DNA of 64,000 nucleotides from CAVUNY01 sp963843535 (GTDB lineage Bacteria; Chloroflexota; Anaerolineae; Anaerolineales; Anaerolineaceae): contig CAWJKU010000004.1 of the NCBI GenBank assembly GCA_963843535.1, forward strand, positions 682,001-746,000, given 5' to 3'. Every line of letters starts with the position of its first letter. The stretch's first letter is position 1. A program made the translations under genes and the position numbers. Below the pieces are notes generated by a model. That model worked only from the letters and a program-made list of their open reading frames with translations, had not been told where the DNA came from and ran no database searches. This document shows, piece after piece, positions 41,419 to 50,678 of this stretch.

Positions 41419-42200
41419 CTGGAAGCGCCGGCGTATTTTTTTACACCGGCTTTCCACACCCTGGAGGCAACCAGGAAACAGGCCGCGCTGATCGCTAGAA
41501 AAAGAAGGATTTGCAGCGGGCCGAGTTCTCCGCGCAGCGCCTGGAGGGGTACGGTAGTCGCGACAGCAATCGGTATGAAATAGGTGATGATCAGGCGCAG
41601 CCAGAACGGGTACACCGTGGAGGGATAGCGCCCGGTATCCAGGAGCGCCTGCAGGATGGTGACGTTGTTGTCGAATTTGGTGAACCAGAATGTGGCCGCG
41701 ATCATGACGATCCACAGGCTGTACAGGATAACCGACCCGGAGGCAGCGAGCAGCAGAAAACCCAGCAGGTTAAGCGGCGTGGCGCCAAGACCGCTCATAT
41801 TCACCCCCACGGCGATCAGCACCGCTCCAAGAACCAGGTCCCACACCCGCCAGATCACCATGCGTGAAAACGTGACCAGGAACATGCTGTCAGCGGGCTG
41901 CAGCAGGGTGTAATCGAGCGTGCCGTCGCGCACGCTGGCGTTGAACTTCTCGGTGTTCGGCCAGATCAAAACCATCATCAAAGCGTTTACCAGGTGAAAA
42001 ACGCCCAACAGGGCGATCAGCTCTCCCAGGCTCCAGCCGCCGAGGGTGGTGGTATTGCTGAAGATGATCCCCAGGCTGATCAGCTCCCAGGCCAGGGTGA
42101 GGATTTCAAGGAGGATATTAACCGCGGTGTCGACGCGGTAAGCCAGTGCCAGCTCAAGATTGACCTTAAAAAAAGCGGAAAGCAGGCGTAAGGTATGCAT
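41415..42200 (-). CDS. ABC-2 type permease (third gene of exporter operon)
   Basis: A 261-aa membrane protein with six predicted segments, resembling the paired DUF990-type ABC-2 permeases. The middle loop WPNTEKFNASVRDGTLDYTLLQPAD carries the conserved G-x-L-x-x-x-L-x-x-P motif of this group, which is also in its partner. It begins 2 bases after the partner gene, so the two permeases and the ATPase form one operon for an exporter of unknown substrate. Confidence 0.85.
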   Translation of the reverse strand: MHTLRLLSAFFKVNLELALAYRVDTAVNILLEILTLAWELISLGIIFSNTTTLGGWSLGELIALLGVFHLVNALMMVLIWPNTEKFNASVRDGTLDYTLLQPADSMFLVTFSRMVIWRVWDLVLGAVLIAVGVNMSGLGATPLNLLGFLLLAASGSVILYSLWIVMIAATFWFTKFDNNVTILQALLDTGRYPSTVYPFWLRLIITYFIPIAVATTVPLQALRGELGPLQILLFLAISAACFLVASRVWKAGVKKYAGASS

Positions 42201-42202
42201 AA

Positions 42203-43000
42203 TCAGGCACCCACCGCTGAGAATCGCTTAACCCCTTCGCGCCAGATCCAGCGGAAAAGGAAATAGAAAACCACCAGCCAGACCAGGCTGACGGCGTAAT
42301 CAAACAGTATCGTTTCGGTAGATAAGCGGTTGCGGATGATCTCGACCGGGACAAAGCGAAACATCTGAAACGGCAGGAACTGCGAGATCTGCTGCACGCT
42401 TTGCGGCAGGAGTTGGAGAGGGACAAACTGGCCTGAGAGTAACATAACGAGCAGGTAAAAAAATTGCGAGATCGAATACACGCGCGTTGTCCAGAACGCC
42501 ATGCAAGTGATCATCGCCCCCAGTAAAAAATTCATGCAGAAACCGATCAAAATGCCAGGAACAGCTAACAGGATTGAGTTAAGGGTAACGCTGCTGTAGT
42601 CCGGTTGGAAAAGTAGGAACAGGACGATCCATATGGGGATGAATACGATCAGGTTGAGCGCTTTGAAGGAAATATTAGTGGTGAGAGCGCTGGTCAACAT
42701 CGGGTGGACCGGGCGCAGCAGATCGCCGGAGAGCGTGCCGTCTTGAATCTTGTAGGCAAAAATATGGATGGTAATTTCACTGGTCAGCTGGTCCACGACC
42801 AGCAGGGTCAGATAATATGTGATAAAGTCGTTTGCTGTCAGGCCGCTGACGCTGCCTTGAACGTTGGCGATAGAAACCCAGACCGAAAGATAAACAATTG
42901 GCGAAACAAGCCAGTACAGTAAATACATCAACAGGTTGGCGCGGTACTGCCATTGTTCGGCCCAGTTTACCTGCCAGAAGCGAGAGTAGATCTTGAGCAT
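42203..43000 (-). CDS. ABC-2 type permease (second gene of exporter operon)
   Basis: A 265-aa membrane protein with about six hydrophobic segments. IQDGTLSGDLLRPVHPM near residue 85 is the same loop motif as in the downstream permease, supporting a heterodimeric channel. It lies 3 bases after the ATPase and 2 before the other permease. Confidence 0.87.
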   Translation of the reverse strand: MLKIYSRFWQVNWAEQWQYRANLLMYLLYWLVSPIVYLSVWVSIANVQGSVSGLTANDFITYYLTLLVVDQLTSEITIHIFAYKIQDGTLSGDLLRPVHPMLTSALTTNISFKALNLIVFIPIWIVLFLLFQPDYSSVTLNSILLAVPGILIGFCMNFLLGAMITCMAFWTTRVYSISQFFYLLVMLLSGQFVPLQLLPQSVQQISQFLPFQMFRFVPVEIIRNRLSTETILFDYAVSLVWLVVFYFLFRWIWREGVKRFSAVGA

Positions 43001-43003
43001 TAT

Positions 43004-43993
43004 TTATTCCTGAAAAGCCCGCTCGATGACGGATTCGATGGGCGGGTCTTCGATGGTCAGGTCGTGGATGGGCAAGTCAGCCAGCATGCGGGCCGTGATC
43101 GCAGCAACGTCGCCTGCCGGCACCTGGACATACTGCTTGGAGCCGTTTTCACCCTCGCCCTTATGCAGGTCGACCGGTGTGCCGTATGGGGTCAGATCGC
43201 ACGGGCAGGGTTCCCCCAGGGCTACGCTGATGAGCTTGAAGGGGGCGATCCGCCGCGAGAGGCCGGCAAGGCTGCCGTCGTACTTGAGCTGGCCCTGGTG
43301 GATGATGATGATCCGCTCGCACAGGGCGGTCACATCGGCCATATAATGGCTGGTGAGCAGGATGGTTGCGCCGGTGCGGCGGTTGAATTCACGTAAAAAA
43401 TCCCGAATGCGGACCTGGGCGGAGATATCCAGGCCAATGGTCGGTTCATCGAGAAAGAGCACCTGGGGACGGTGCAGCAACCCGGCGGCGAGCTCCACCT
43501 TCATCCGTTCACCCAGGGACAGGTTGCGCACCGGCTTCTTGAGTATGGGATCCAGCTCCAACAGCTCGCTGAGCTCTTTGAGAGTGCGCTGGTATTCAGA
43601 GTCCGGGATGCGGTAGATAGCCTGGTTGAGCAAGAAAGAATCCGCGGCCGGAATGTCCCAGGAAAGCCGGCTGCGCTGGCCCATTACCAGGGTGATCGCC
43701 TGCAGAAAAGGCCGGTCGCGCTGCCATGGGGTATAGCCGAGGACGCGGGCGCTGCCTGAGGTAGGATGGAGCAGGCCGGAAAGCATTTTCAGGGTGGTGG
43801 TTTTTCCGGCTCCGTTGGGGCCGAGAAATCCCACCACCTCGCCGGCCTGGATATCGAAAGAGACGCGCTGGACGGCCTGGACATCGCGGTATTTACGGCG
43901 AAAAAAGCCGCGCACGGCTGAGCCAATCCCGCCCTCGCGTTCCGAGACCTGATATGTTTTGGTGAGCTGATCGATCTTAATTGTTTCTGCCAT
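43004..43993 (-). CDS. ABC transporter ATPase (first gene of exporter operon)
   Basis: A 329-aa NatA/DrrA-like ATP-binding subunit: Walker A GFLGPNGAGKTTTL near residue 52, signature LSLGERMKVELAAGLLH, Walker B VLFLDEPTIGLD, H-loop TSHYM. It has the C-terminal extension of about 80 residues usual for this DUF990-linked group. Energises the two permeases that follow. Substrate cannot be inferred. The operon promoter lies in the 83-base gap before the PQQ-type dehydrogenase stop. Confidence 0.93.
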   Translation of the reverse strand: MAETIKIDQLTKTYQVSEREGGIGSAVRGFFRRKYRDVQAVQRVSFDIQAGEVVGFLGPNGAGKTTTLKMLSGLLHPTSGSARVLGYTPWQRDRPFLQAITLVMGQRSRLSWDIPAADSFLLNQAIYRIPDSEYQRTLKELSELLELDPILKKPVRNLSLGERMKVELAAGLLHRPQVLFLDEPTIGLDISAQVRIRDFLREFNRRTGATILLTSHYMADVTALCERIIIIHQGQLKYDGSLAGLSRRIAPFKLISVALGEPCPCDLTPYGTPVDLHKGEGENGSKQYVQVPAGDVAAITARMLADLPIHDLTIEDPPIESVIERAFQE

Positions 43994-44076
43994 GAGTCAA
44001 CATTTTAGCATAAAACCAGAAAAATGCAACATATGTTCTATATTTGAGGTCATATTTCTCTGGTTAATGGGCTGAC

Positions 44077-45372
44077 TCAGTAGGTAACTGCCGGAATGTA
44101 GCTTCGCCAGGGGAGCCCGGACAGGTCCAGCTCTCCCCGGAGCTGGTAGATGGCGCCGTTCGAGATGTCGGCGACGTAGATCATCCCATCTTCATCTTCG
44201 CCAAAGGATGAAATTGAAAAAGGGGCGGTGGTCAACAACTTTGTTTGCCAGCTGGCGTCATATTTTAAACCGTAGATTTTGCCCTTGCAGTAATCCGCAT
44301 AAAAATATACTCCCTGCATATTCAGGTAAATTTTCGGCCCGCGGTAAACGTAACCGCCGGTCACAGAGCAACCGTTTGAATCGTTAGTGCCATGCACGTA
44401 AGTGGCGACCGGGGCGGAGTAATTTACCGGGGGGGTGCACATGCTGCCTGGCGGGTAGCACTGGTCTCCCTCAAGGATCCTCCAGCCGTAGTTCTCACCG
44501 CCCGCGCTGTCAGCCTGTTGATAATCAATTTCCTCGATAGTATCTTGCCCGACATCTCCGATGTACAGGTCGCCTGTCAGCCGGTCAAAGGAAAATCGCC
44601 AGGGGTTGCGCACGCCCAGGGCCCAAATTTCAGGTTTCGCGCCCGAGGTGGAAATAAACGGATTTTTCGCAGGTATGCAGTAATTCTGCGCCTTCGGAGG
44701 ATTCTGGACGCAGTTGGCGCCCTCCACATCGATGCGCAGGATCTTGCCCAACAGTTCGCTCATGTTCTGCGCATTGTTCGGCGGATCGCCGCCAGAGCCG
44801 CCGTCGCCGGTCCCCGTGTATAAATAACCATCCGGGCCAAAGGCCAATTGCCCGCCGTTATGGTTGGAATTGGTGGGGTGATTGACAGTCAGAACAATGA
44901 CCCCGCTGTTGGGATCGGCCAGATCCGGATTAGCGGTCACATTGTAGCGGGCGATCACGATGTTGCCGTTGAGGTCGGTGTAATATACGTAAAAATGACC
45001 GGCGACGGCATAGTTGGGCGGAAACGCCAGTCCCAGCAGTCCCCGCTCGCCGCAGCAGGTGACCTTGGATTGGATATCCAGGAAAGGAGTGGGCCGTTTG
45101 ACGCCGTACAACAGGATCTGGATCGTCCCTCGCTGCTCTACAACGAAAATGCGTCCACTGCGGTCGCCGGCGGAAGTGATGCCGACCGGGGAGGACAAGC
45201 CACTGGTAAGCAACGCAAGGTGAACGTTCGGCCACTGCACAGGCGCAAGGGGGGCTTTCTCTACGGCTGCCGCAGGCGCAGCGGAACTGGCAGGTTGATT
45301 GCCTGTAAACTGCCCGGACCATGTCGAAATCAGTAAGAATCCCAAGGCTAAATGGGTTAAGATACGATTCAC
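44077..45372 (-). CDS. Exported PQQ-type glucose/sorbosone dehydrogenase
   Basis: A 431-aa beta-propeller oxidoreductase of the soluble glucose dehydrogenase family. From GTG 45372 (GGAGG 4 bases upstream) the protein starts MNRILTHLALGFLLISTW, a clean signal peptide; the longer frames to 45417 or 45639 bury it. Family marks are SPVGITSAGDRSGRIFVVEQ, GERGLLGLAFPPNY, NHNGGQLAFGPDGYLYTGTGD and ALGVRNPWRFSFD with the catalytic His/Arg regions. PQQ use is inferred from the family; no PQQ genes are here. Acts outside the cytoplasm. Confidence 0.88.
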   Translation of the reverse strand: MNRILTHLALGFLLISTWSGQFTGNQPASSAAPAAAVEKAPLAPVQWPNVHLALLTSGLSSPVGITSAGDRSGRIFVVEQRGTIQILLYGVKRPTPFLDIQSKVTCCGERGLLGLAFPPNYAVAGHFYVYYTDLNGNIVIARYNVTANPDLADPNSGVIVLTVNHPTNSNHNGGQLAFGPDGYLYTGTGDGGSGGDPPNNAQNMSELLGKILRIDVEGANCVQNPPKAQNYCIPAKNPFISTSGAKPEIWALGVRNPWRFSFDRLTGDLYIGDVGQDTIEEIDYQQADSAGGENYGWRILEGDQCYPPGSMCTPPVNYSAPVATYVHGTNDSNGCSVTGGYVYRGPKIYLNMQGVYFYADYCKGKIYGLKYDASWQTKLLTTAPFSISSFGEDEDGMIYVADISNGAIYQLRGELDLSGLPWRSYIPAVTY

Positions 45373-45456
45373 GATACCTCCAGAGGCAGTCTCCTGCGGA
45401 AGAGCATGCTCATCCATCAAGGAGACGATTGTGATCTTAATGGTATATTTTGTCGG

Positions 45457-45485
45457 ATTATACCCTGTCGGGTAAAATGGGGCAA
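45457..45485 (-). promoter_or_regulatory. Promoter of the sugar dehydrogenase gene
   Basis: On the minus strand TTGCCC (45485-45480) and TATAAT (45462-45457) are 17 bases apart. Transcription would start near 45450, leaving a 78-base leader. Confidence 0.5.
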
Positions 45486-45527
45486 ACGGGGTGAATTGGG
45501 TGCTGGATAAGGGTGAGGAGCGCCTGG

Positions 45528-46217
45528 CTAATGGACGCGGATTTCCACCAGCCACTTGACCGAGGCGGCGCCTGCTAGGGAGGGGAACAGCGCGCGGATT
45601 GGAAATCCATGAAGAATGGGCAGCGGCTTGCCCTGCCATTCGTACGCCAGGTAGTTCTCGACTTTTAAGGCTTCTTCGAGAGGCACGCGCGCGGTATACC
45701 CATCTGCGCCGACCAGCTCGATCCTTTGGGCGCTGTTCTGGATGCCCGCCAGGTTAAGGATCGTTGCCAGGGGAACGCCGGCAAAGGACGCCGAATCGAT
45801 AAACGTGCTGCACGTGATGCGGGTCACTGCTTCAACGCGCGGCATGCAGCGCAGCTCATCGTAGCCCAGGCTGAGGGGATGATCGACCGACCCGCTGACA
45901 ACCAAGCGGTACGAAGGCAGTTCGATTTGCTGCACCACACCGGTCATGTGGAAGCCGGTGGTTTCATCCAGTTCGTTTGTCCGGGGAATCACTGCGGGGA
46001 GAGTTGGGACGGTAACCAGCACCGGCAGGCAAGGAGCGATGGATGCCGAGATTTGAAGAGCCGGGGCGCGGGTAGGAGGGAGCGGAGAAGGGGTGGAAGG
46101 TGGAGCGTAGGTGGTTCCTGAGGCGATTGGCGGTGAGCGCATAGCCGTAGCTTTGTCCACCGGCGCGCATCCCGCCAGCAGCAACAAAATTGCTAAACCA
46201 CAGAATATTAAATGCAT
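45528..46217 (-). CDS. Lipoprotein with molybdopterin (sulfite-oxidase-type) domain
   Basis: A 229-aa protein: lipobox LLLAGC near residue 17, a Pro/Ser/Thr spacer to about residue 60, then a compact oxidoreductase molybdopterin-binding domain. YRLVVSGSVDHPLSLGYDEL and the candidate molybdenum-ligand Cys in TRITCSTF fit this fold, as do the end blocks VGADGYTARVPLEEAL and LPILHGFPIRALFP. The domain is shorter than in sulfite oxidase and lacks a dimerisation domain. It would work outside the membrane. Upstream of the sugar dehydrogenase on the same strand, but with a promoter between. Confidence 0.8.
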   Translation of the reverse strand: MHLIFCGLAILLLLAGCAPVDKATAMRSPPIASGTTYAPPSTPSPLPPTRAPALQISASIAPCLPVLVTVPTLPAVIPRTNELDETTGFHMTGVVQQIELPSYRLVVSGSVDHPLSLGYDELRCMPRVEAVTRITCSTFIDSASFAGVPLATILNLAGIQNSAQRIELVGADGYTARVPLEEALKVENYLAYEWQGKPLPILHGFPIRALFPSLAGAASVKWLVEIRVH

Positions 46218-46401
46218 AATGGCATGATAACAAAATGGGAGCGGTGGACAAGTGATGTTTTGACCAATTTTTCAACTGTTTGTAATTCAAAATTCGTCCC
46301 CTTTAAAATACGCAATCGACAGGTCAGCTGCTTTATTTTAGTGTTTGATGATATGCATGGTGCAGGTAAAGAGTCTAAGGTTTGTATAACCCGACTCCTG
46401 C

Positions 46402-46430
46402 TTGACAAATCAGTTAGAATACAATAATAT
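46402..46430 (+). promoter_or_regulatory. Promoter of the peptide-caspase operon
   Basis: TTGACA (46402-46407), 17-base spacer, TAATAT (46425-46430). Start near 46437, with a leader of about 75 bases to the 41-aa peptide gene. The rest of the gap from 46218 shows nothing else convincing. Confidence 0.65.
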
Positions 46431-46512
46431 TTCAATCAACATTATCATATTTTTCGAGTAATATCACCGCCGGCTGCGCCTGAAAAAGATGCGCGGATTT
46501 TAGGAGATTTTG

Positions 46513-46638
46513 ATGGTTAATCCTTTACCCAGCGCCGGGTTTTTCACCCAGACGAATGCCGGCTTTGATGTCAGCCTGGAGGGGGAAAAAGCTGGTGAGA
46601 CCGCCCTTTTCAGTTCTTCACTGGAAAAGAAAAAGTGA
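46513..46638 (+). CDS. 41-aa peptide coupled to caspase-like protease
   Basis: A short gene with an excellent ribosome site (AGGAG at 46502-46506, 6 bases from ATG). The 41-aa product starts MVNPLPSAGFFTQTNAGFDV, has an acidic middle and ends LEKKK; it has no signal or transmembrane segment and no known family. Its TGA overlaps the GTG start of the caspase gene (GTGA), so translation of the protease should depend on it. The C-terminal Lys run is notable because prokaryotic caspase homologues usually cut after Arg or Lys. It could be a regulator, a substrate or only a leader. Confidence 0.6.
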   Translation: MVNPLPSAGFFTQTNAGFDVSLEGEKAGETALFSSSLEKKK

Positions 46639-48443
46639 CCGCCAGGCGATTTGCTTTCCTGGTGGGCAACCACCACTACGATAACCCCAACCTGGCACAG
46701 CTCAGCGCGTCGATTGGAGATGCCACCGACTTCGAAGCCGTTCTGAAAGATGAGGGCTTCGGCGGTTTTGACGAAGTCATCACCCTGATCGACCGGCCAA
46801 TGGACGAAATTCGCAAAGGGATGGCGCGATTTTTCTCCGGTCGTAGCCGGGAAGATCTCTTACTGCTGTATTTCTCGGGCCATGGTGTGCTGGATGACCG
46901 CGGCAGGCTCTACCTGGCTGCCATGGATACCGAACCTGACCTGTTGAGCGCCACGGCGATTGACGCAGCCTTCGTGACTGATGCCATGGACCGCTGCCGG
47001 TCCACCAGCCAGGTCTTGATCCTGGACTGCTGCCATTCCGGGGCATTTGCACGTGGGGCAAAAGGCGTGGTGGGGAGCAGTGTGGGTACGGCTACCGCCT
47101 TTCAAGGCACAGGTTCGGGGCGGGTGATCTTAACTGCCACGGACGCCACGCAATATGCCTGGGAAGGCGATCAGATCATCGGACAGGCGGACAACTCCCT
47201 TTTTACCCATTATCTGATCGAAGGCCTGCGTACCGGCAAGGCTGACCTTAACCAGGATGGTTGGGTCACGCTGGATGAATGGTATGACTACGTTTTTGAC
47301 CAGGTGATCACCGCTACCCCCAAACAAACACCTGCCAAGTGGTCGTACAAGCAGCAGGGCGAAATCTGGGTGGCGCGCAACCCCCACCCTGCGCCCAAAG
47401 CAGCTACGCTGCCAAAAGAGCTGCAAGAGTCGCTTTCAGATCCGCGGGCCTGGGTGAGAGAAGGGGCAGCAGCAGAATTAACCCGCCTGCTGAACACCAG
47501 CCCTGACTTGACGCAGGCTGTAGTATCTGCCCTGCAAGGGCTGGCGCATGACGACAGCCGGCGTGTTTCGAGCGCCGCGGCAGCCGGCCTGGCGGCCTAT
47601 CAATCGCACGAAGGGCAAGAGGTGTCTATCGCACCGCAGGCGATTGAGGCGGATACAGAGACAAACCCCCAGGCAATGTCAGGTTTACCGATTGTTACTC
47701 TGCAAGCGAGCGCAGTGCCTGTTGAGGACGCCTCAGCGATGGATATAAGCCAGGGCACAGCTGTCGCGGCTGTCTCAAGCGGCACGCGGGATAAAATCAG
47801 CACGTTTACTCATTTGCCCAGCTGGATCAAATCCCCATTTTTTCCGGTGGTCTCAGCCTGGTGTTTGGGTTGGCTGCTCAGCCTGGGCCTGGCCCTGCTG
47901 GGGGATGACTCGCGCTTATTATTCCTGGGATGGGCGATCGCCGGAGCTGGGGGTGACCTGGCGCTGTGGCGGTTCTACCGTTCGTCTCATCTCTCCCAAA
48001 GACCTTTGCTCACCCTGGGCTGGCCGCTCAGCCTGACGCCGGTGGCGATCTTCTTTTCGCCGCTTTATGCAACCTTAGAAAATGCTGGTTTCGATGTAGG
48101 CAAAGTATTGGTTGCTGTAAGCTTTGTGCTGCTGTGGATGGCGCTCGCCGGATTAATTACCACATTACGCATCCTGCCTGAGGATCAGGGCGCCAACCGC
48201 CGGCAGCTAGTCCTCAATGCAGTCTTGTGTTGGGGGGCAGCCTTTCTCCTGTCGTTGGTGATCACCGGGATAGATCCCTGGGGGACGTCCTTGATTCACT
48301 TTACGAATGGCGCTACCCATGCAGTCCTGGAAAATCTAAACGGTGAGCTGTCTGCATACTTCGCGCTTTCCTTGAACGGCATCATAACTGCCGCGCTGGG
48401 TTTCACCGCCTGGTCGTGGCTGCACCGAAAATCCCAGAATTGA
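46635..48443 (+). CDS. Caspase-like (peptidase C14) protease with HEAT-like and membrane regions
   Basis: A 602-aa protein with a GTG start. N-terminal caspase domain (about 1-250): FAFLVGNHHYDNPNL opens it, catalytic His83 is in YFSGHG and catalytic Cys133 in LDCCHSG, both intact. Residues about 265-330 are HEAT-like (SDPRAWVREGAAAELTRLL, SRRVSSAAAAGLAAY), followed by a variable linker and about six transmembrane segments (about 405-595). It is therefore a membrane-anchored cysteine protease facing the cytosol. Such orthocaspases act in stress, cell death or defence, but no defence partner other than the coupled peptide is visible. Confidence 0.9.
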   Translation: MTARRFAFLVGNHHYDNPNLAQLSASIGDATDFEAVLKDEGFGGFDEVITLIDRPMDEIRKGMARFFSGRSREDLLLLYFSGHGVLDDRGRLYLAAMDTEPDLLSATAIDAAFVTDAMDRCRSTSQVLILDCCHSGAFARGAKGVVGSSVGTATAFQGTGSGRVILTATDATQYAWEGDQIIGQADNSLFTHYLIEGLRTGKADLNQDGWVTLDEWYDYVFDQVITATPKQTPAKWSYKQQGEIWVARNPHPAPKAATLPKELQESLSDPRAWVREGAAAELTRLLNTSPDLTQAVVSALQGLAHDDSRRVSSAAAAGLAAYQSHEGQEVSIAPQAIEADTETNPQAMSGLPIVTLQASAVPVEDASAMDISQGTAVAAVSSGTRDKISTFTHLPSWIKSPFFPVVSAWCLGWLLSLGLALLGDDSRLLFLGWAIAGAGGDLALWRFYRSSHLSQRPLLTLGWPLSLTPVAIFFSPLYATLENAGFDVGKVLVAVSFVLLWMALAGLITTLRILPEDQGANRRQLVLNAVLCWGAAFLLSLVITGIDPWGTSLIHFTNGATHAVLENLNGELSAYFALSLNGIITAALGFTAWSWLHRKSQN

Positions 48444-48540
48444 ACTGGCGCAGGTAACCAGGTTCCACAACACATTGATAATTAAATAGTACACCCCGAA
48501 ATTTATATCGCGGCGTGCCGGGTATTCATTTGGACAGGGT

Positions 48541-49383
48541 TCACTTACTTACCGGGAGAAAGCCTTGCGCCTGGAGCCAATCAGCGAAGCGTTCGATCCA
48601 ATGATCGGATGGCAGGCCCTTTTTATTCATGCCAAACCCATGTCCGCCTTTCGCATAGATATGAAGCTCTACCGGGTGACCGGCTTCCCTCCAGGCCGCA
48701 TAAAAGCGCGTGCTGACTGCCGAAGCCATGTCGTCGTCGGCCGCGCAGAGCAAGAACAGCGGAGGAGCGTCTTGTGGAATGGGCGCATCTGGCGGGGGAG
48801 CGCTGTAAATCGGGGCGGCAAAATCTGGGCGGCTGGATGCGTCGTAATGCGTGGCTACCCTGAGGGTGGCCAGACCACCGGCAGAAAAACCCATGATGCC
48901 GATCCGCGCTGGGTTGAGTTTCCATTCCCCGGTATGGGCGCGCACCAGGCGTACTGCCTGGCAGCCGTCGGCCGTGATCAGCGGAAAGAGAGGCTCCACC
49001 AGGGATTTCATTTTTTTCGGATCGTTCAGATTTTCGTCCACGCAGCCCGGGAAATCGCTCCCGGTTTGCACGAGGCGGTATTTCAATAGAAAGGCGGCGA
49101 TACCGCGCTGGTTGAGCCATTGCGCGACCTGGATCCCTTCATGCTCGAAGGCCAGGAAGTGATACGCCCCGCCTGGGCATACGATCACGGCGGTGCCGTT
49201 GGCAAGAGCCGGGTCGGGAAGATAAGCGGTGAGGGTGGGCTGGCTGACATTGCGGATGACCTTGAGACCGCTCTTCAGAAAGGCGATCTCTTCAGGCCTG
49301 TCCCAGCCGGTTGTATCGATTTCACCCTCTGCCCACAGGGGAATTACCTGCGGCTGGTCGGGGGAGGAATGACCGGGGATCAT
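48541..49383 (-). CDS. Alpha/beta hydrolase, esterase/lipase type
   Basis: A 280-aa hydrolase of the acetyl-esterase/BD-FAE type. VIVCPGGAYHFLAFEHEG carries the oxyanion-hole GG, IGIMGFSAGGLATL the nucleophile Ser, CAADDDMAS the Asp and YAKGGHGFGM the His. No signal peptide, so probably cytosolic, releasing acyl groups from sugars or other small esters. It neighbours another hydrolase and galM on the same strand, consistent with a loose carbohydrate-use cluster. Confidence 0.9.
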   Translation of the reverse strand: MIPGHSSPDQPQVIPLWAEGEIDTTGWDRPEEIAFLKSGLKVIRNVSQPTLTAYLPDPALANGTAVIVCPGGAYHFLAFEHEGIQVAQWLNQRGIAAFLLKYRLVQTGSDFPGCVDENLNDPKKMKSLVEPLFPLITADGCQAVRLVRAHTGEWKLNPARIGIMGFSAGGLATLRVATHYDASSRPDFAAPIYSAPPPDAPIPQDAPPLFLLCAADDDMASAVSTRFYAAWREAGHPVELHIYAKGGHGFGMNKKGLPSDHWIERFADWLQAQGFLPVSK

Positions 49384-49556
49384 AGAACGACCTTTCGTTT
49401 AAAAGGGATTGGTTTTAAATCGTAAATTCCGAATCGATATTATAAGACAGATTCGTACCATAAATTTGGAATGGTTCGCCAAAAAAGTATCGGAGGGATA
49501 TCCGGCACGATTATCAATATTACCTGCGGAATGTTCCAAAGCAAAATAGAGAGAAA

Positions 49557-50414
49557 TCAAAGGTGAGATAAAAACTTATAGATCACTTTCAGCACAGTCT
49601 GCGGATCTTCCCAGAACAGCATGTGGCTGAGCCCGGGAAATTTAACGTGGCTGGGCTGGGTGAGCAGCGGCAGCGCCCGGGCCACCTCGGCGTCGCTCAG
49701 CGCACCATCTTTTTCAGGGTCGGCCTGAAGCAGCAGCACCGGGCAGTGGATGGCGGGGAGCACCGTTTCCATGTCATATCCGGCGGCCACATTTTCATAA
49801 TCTTCTATCAGCATGCCCAGCATATCCGGGTCGTGGAGGTACAGGCGCTCGGCCAGCTCGCGGATGATTGGAGAGCCCTCGCCATAGATCGCGCGAATGG
49901 TTGAGCTTCCTTCAGGGGCGTCCCCAAGTAGACGTTCTATTTCTTCGACCGGGCGCGTACCCCCCGAAAGAGCCCGCCATGCCTCGTTCTTACCACGTTG
50001 CTTTAGCATAAGCTGGCCCCAGGTCACAGCATCCAGTGGGGCATCCCCTACAATCAAGGCACGGACCAGGTCGGGGCAGGCTTTCGCGGTCGCCACGGCG
50101 ATAATGCCGCCCAGCGAATGGCCCATCAGCACCGCCGGCCCGCTGACCTCCCGCAAGAATGCCCCGATATCCTCGACGTAATCCCGGATGGCATAGCCCC
50201 ACGGCACCCAGCCGGATTTGCCATGCCCGCGCAGGTCCGGGGCGTAAACGTGGCAGAGTTCGGCCAGTTCGGCCAGCTCTCCGGAATACGGCTGCCAGCG
50301 TCCTCCTCCGCCATGTAGAAACACCAGCTGAGGTCCCGCTGAGGGGCCTTCGGCGTAATTAAGCACCACTTTACCGGTATCGAAGGTGTTTTCTTTCATC
50401 ATCAAAGTGTCCAT
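49557..50414 (-). CDS. Alpha/beta hydrolase
   Basis: A 285-aa hydrolase-fold protein. LVFLHGGGGRWQPY holds the oxyanion hole, VLMGHSLGGIIAV the nucleophile Ser, LLLQADPEKDGAL the Asp and GLSHMLFWEDP the His. The chosen start, ATG 50414, is 8 bases after GAAGGGA; the frame extends to 50501 without conserved sequence. Substrate unknown. Confidence 0.88.
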   Translation of the reverse strand: MDTLMMKENTFDTGKVVLNYAEGPSAGPQLVFLHGGGGRWQPYSGELAELAELCHVYAPDLRGHGKSGWVPWGYAIRDYVEDIGAFLREVSGPAVLMGHSLGGIIAVATAKACPDLVRALIVGDAPLDAVTWGQLMLKQRGKNEAWRALSGGTRPVEEIERLLGDAPEGSSTIRAIYGEGSPIIRELAERLYLHDPDMLGMLIEDYENVAAGYDMETVLPAIHCPVLLLQADPEKDGALSDAEVARALPLLTQPSHVKFPGLSHMLFWEDPQTVLKVIYKFLSHL

Positions 50415-50678
50415 TGTCGCCGTCCCTTCCCGTACGATAAAATTTTCGTTCAGACAGGGAGGATCGTAACAAATAATGGACCAAATAAAAAGATCTATCA
50501 ATTCACAAAATTAATGCTATAATTAATATCGTAAATAGCAATATTACGGGTTTTCAAATTCCACCTATTTGCGCATAGCCCCCACCTGATTCACATAACA
50601 AGAATCGAAAATATGCCTCAGTGACCGGTTTCCGACCTGGTTGGATGATCAAAAGCGTTGAGCTGAATTAGTGTTTTC

